From Euzebyaceae bacterium (GTDB lineage: Bacteria > Actinomycetota > Nitriliruptoria > Euzebyales > Egibacteraceae): 6,967 bases of DNA. The notes under the pieces were generated by a model that was not told where the DNA came from, did not search any database, and saw nothing but the letters and a program-made list of their open reading frames with translations. Below are positions 5,599-6,967 of this stretch, one piece after another. Location: contig JACCXR010000549.1 of NCBI GenBank assembly GCA_013696915.1, positions 1 through 6,967 on the forward strand. The letters are read 5' to 3'. The position numbers and the translations under genes were made by a program. The first letter of the stretch is position 1, and each line of letters opens with the position of its first letter.

Positions 5599-6200
5599 TG
5601 GTCACCGAGATTCCAAGCACCGATCCGGTCTACGACGACCCACAGGCGGAACGTCCGCTGTCCGAACTGCTGTCCGAGCTGTTGGGCGACGTCACCTCGC
5701 TCTTCCGGCAGGAAATGGATCTCGCCAAGGCCGAGGTCAAGCAGGACGTCTCGCGGATCGCAGCGGCGGCCCGCGAAGACCTGGAGGGCACTCGCGCCGA
5801 GATCGCGAAGGTATCAGCAGCCGCCAAGGATGATCTGGCGGAGGCAAAGCAGATCACCAAGCCGGCAGGGATGCTCGGCGGAGCGGCAGGCGCCGGGCTC
5901 ATCGCCCTCCTCCTCCTCTCGTTTGCGCTCGCCTGGGGCCTGGCCGAAGTCGTGCCGGCCGGCGTGGCGTTCCTGATCGTGGGACTGCTCTACGCCATCG
6001 TGGCCGGCGTCCTCTTCTCGGTTGGCAAGAAGAAGCTGCAGCAGGTGAACCTCGCCCCGGACAAGACCATGAGCACGCTCAAAGCGGTCAACCTCCCCGA
6101 GAGGACCCGTGAGAGTCTGCAACAGGTCACCCCCGTTCCCGAACAGACCGTTGAGACCCTCAAGGAGGACGTGCAGTGGGCCAAGAACCAGATGCGATAA
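5598..6200 (+). CDS. Phage holin family protein, actinobacterial Holin-X type (PF07332-like)
   Basis: This 200-residue membrane protein starts at ATG 5598 (GGAG 7 nt upstream), overlapping the previous stop by one base. Residues 20-50 (LSELLSELLGDVTSLFRQEMDLAKAEVKQ) carry the family pattern in which a helix ends in R.E..LAKAE. A charged helix runs to 88. Two membrane helices follow at about 91-116 and 119-143, with GKKKL just after. The C-terminal tail contains three P[DE]xTxxxL motifs (154, 167 and 181), the last leading into LKEDVQWAK, which is typical of the family. Despite the name, these proteins are widespread in actinobacterial chromosomes away from prophages, and no endolysin or phage gene is present here. 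The role is unproven; an envelope function alongside its LEA-like and DUF3618 neighbours is inferred. Confidence 0.88.
   Translation: MVTEIPSTDPVYDDPQAERPLSELLSELLGDVTSLFRQEMDLAKAEVKQDVSRIAAAAREDLEGTRAEIAKVSAAAKDDLAEAKQITKPAGMLGGAAGAGLIALLLLSFALAWGLAEVVPAGVAFLIVGLLYAIVAGVLFSVGKKKLQQVNLAPDKTMSTLKAVNLPERTRESLQQVTPVPEQTVETLKEDVQWAKNQMR
6162..6168 (+). promoter_or_regulatory. Ribosome binding site inside the holin gene, setting the GTG start of the DUF3618 gene
   Basis: AAGGAGG lies 7 nt before GTG 6176, within codons of the upstream gene (LKED). It fixes the start of the DUF3618 gene and its 25-nt overlap with the holin-like gene, implying translational coupling. Confidence 0.8.
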
Positions 6201-6925
6201 GGGACGACATCGAGGCGACGCGTCGCGATATGAGCACCAAGCTCGACGCGATCGGCGAGAAGGTCAGCCCCCGCCGGATCGCTGAGCGCCGCACCGAACG
6301 CGTCCGCCAGAGTTGGACCGGGCTCAAGGACACCGTCATGGGCTCGGCCGGGGACACCCGCCAGAGCACGTCCGGCTTCGCGGGCGACGTGGGAGGCCGG
6401 GCGAGCGGGCTCGCCGACGGTGCCAGTGACGCCGCCGGCGGCCTGACCGACCGGGTGTCCTCGGCCGGCACCAGCGTCGCCGAAGGCGTGCGCGGCGCCC
6501 CGGATGCCCTCGCCCGCCAGGCCACGGGCAACCCACTCGCGGCGGGCCTCATCGCCTTCGGCGCCGGTCTGCTGGGGGCATCGCTGCTGCCCAAGACCGA
6601 GGCCGAGCACCGCGCCGCCCAAGGGGTGACCGAGAAGCTCGAACCAGTCAAGGAAGCGCTCGCCGAGTCCGGCAAGGAGATGGTCGAGCAGGCGAAGGAG
6701 CACGCCCAGCAGGCCCTGGACGAGACCAAGGAGAGCGTGTCCGACGCCGCCCAGACGGTGAAGGGCGAGGCGCAGTACTCGGCGGAGGTCGTGAAGGAGG
6801 AGGCCCAGTCCTCCGCCCAGACCGTCAAGGAGGACGCGCAGGGCTCCGCCCAGACCGTCAAGGAGGATGCCGGGGATCGCGCGCAGCAGGTGCGCCAGGA
6901 CTCGCCAGGGTCGCTCGGCTCGTAG
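6176..6925 (+). CDS. DUF3618-type protein with C-terminal LEA-like 11-mer repeats
   Basis: This 249-residue protein starts at GTG 6176, 25 nt inside the previous gene. Residues 6-36 (AIRDDIEATRRDMSTKLDAIGEKVSPRR) match the N-terminal DUF3618 pattern of IE.TR..M...LDAI...V.P. A Gly/Ser-rich linker with repeated GLADGASDAAGGLTDRV-like sequence follows. Residues 119-139 (NPLAAGLIAFGAGLLGASLLP) form one hydrophobic segment of a kind usual in these proteins. Residues 172-237 are six 11-residue units with invariant Lys at 174, 185, 196, 207, 218 and 229, best seen as TVKEDAQGSAQ, in the same register as the LEA-like protein two genes upstream. The function of DUF3618 is unknown; membrane-associated stress protection is inferred from the repeats and operon. 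It is probably the last gene, since a strong hairpin follows the TAG. Confidence 0.87.
   Translation: MGQEPDAIRDDIEATRRDMSTKLDAIGEKVSPRRIAERRTERVRQSWTGLKDTVMGSAGDTRQSTSGFAGDVGGRASGLADGASDAAGGLTDRVSSAGTSVAEGVRGAPDALARQATGNPLAAGLIAFGAGLLGASLLPKTEAEHRAAQGVTEKLEPVKEALAESGKEMVEQAKEHAQQALDETKESVSDAAQTVKGEAQYSAEVVKEEAQSSAQTVKEDAQGSAQTVKEDAGDRAQQVRQDSPGSLGS
6689..6886 (+). repeat. Six 33-bp coding repeats (LEA-like 11-mers) in the DUF3618 gene
   Basis: Six 33-bp units encode residues 172-237. Two neighbouring units share the stretch TCCGCCCAGACCGTCAAGGA exactly (from 6812 and from 6845), showing recent duplication; earlier units have diverged but keep Lys at position 3. Confidence 0.85.
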
Positions 6926-6948
6926 AAAGTTGTCCGTTCGGATGCGCG

Positions 6949-6967
6949 GCGCCGGGTGTCCCGGCGC
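6949..6967 (+). terminator. Strong GC hairpin after the DUF3618 gene, likely operon terminator
   Basis: GCGCCGGG (6949-6956) pairs perfectly with CCCGGCGC (6960-6967) around a TGT loop. It begins 23 nt after the TAG. The stem may extend past the window end. No T-tract can be seen because the window stops here. Confidence 0.65.

Noticed and set aside
5598..6200. Holin-like gene as a sign of a prophage
   Set aside because: No endolysin, capsid, integrase or att-like repeat is visible. This Holin-X type is a usual chromosomal gene in actinobacteria and is tightly coupled to non-phage genes.

Overview
The window looks like chromosomal DNA of a high-GC actinobacterium. Third codon positions are almost all G or C, GTG starts are common, and terminators are GC-rich hairpins without U-tracts. 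The content (a GAF-SpoIIE phosphatase, a LEA-like protein, an actinobacterial Holin-X protein and a DUF3618 protein) would fit a soil or rock actinomycete such as a member of the Geodermatophilaceae. That placement is inference from gene content only. I see no tRNA, rRNA, CRISPR array, insertion sequence or prophage block.

Layout. (1) Positions 1-586 (+) hold the C-terminal part of a cyclopropane-fatty-acid-synthase-type methyltransferase, cut by the window edge. (2) Positions 587-806 hold a probable 38-residue gene on the minus strand (614-730) and a 16-bp near-palindrome. (3) Positions 807-1994 (+) encode a GAF + PP2C/SpoIIE (RsbU-type) phosphatase. (4) Positions 2085-2510 (+) encode a very short bacterial-sugar-transferase-like protein that keeps the DE catalytic pair but lacks much of the family fold. 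(5) A hairpin at 2509-2540 separates it from a convergent minus-strand pair: an orphan Pro/Asp/Ala-rich membrane protein (2564-3400) and, upstream of it, a MalK/UgpC-type ABC ATPase with a degenerate signature motif (3464-4582). (6) Positions 4583-4731 are a divergent promoter region containing a SigB/SigF-like box pair. (7) Positions 4732-6925 (+) are a tight three-gene operon: membrane-anchored LEA-like protein, Holin-X-type two-helix protein, and DUF3618 protein. The genes overlap by 1 and 25 nt. A strong hairpin follows at 6949-6967.

The most interesting unit is the last operon. Its first and third proteins each carry a run of 11-residue repeats in the same register (Lys at position 3, Ala at position 10), matching the group 3 LEA 11-mer. 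Each also has one Gly/Ala-rich hydrophobic segment, and the protein between them is a two-helix membrane protein with a soluble N-terminal helix. This suggests a co-translated envelope-protection cassette for drying or osmotic stress, possibly under a general-stress sigma factor. The GAF-SpoIIE phosphatase upstream belongs to the family that controls such sigma factors, but no direct link can be shown from this window.
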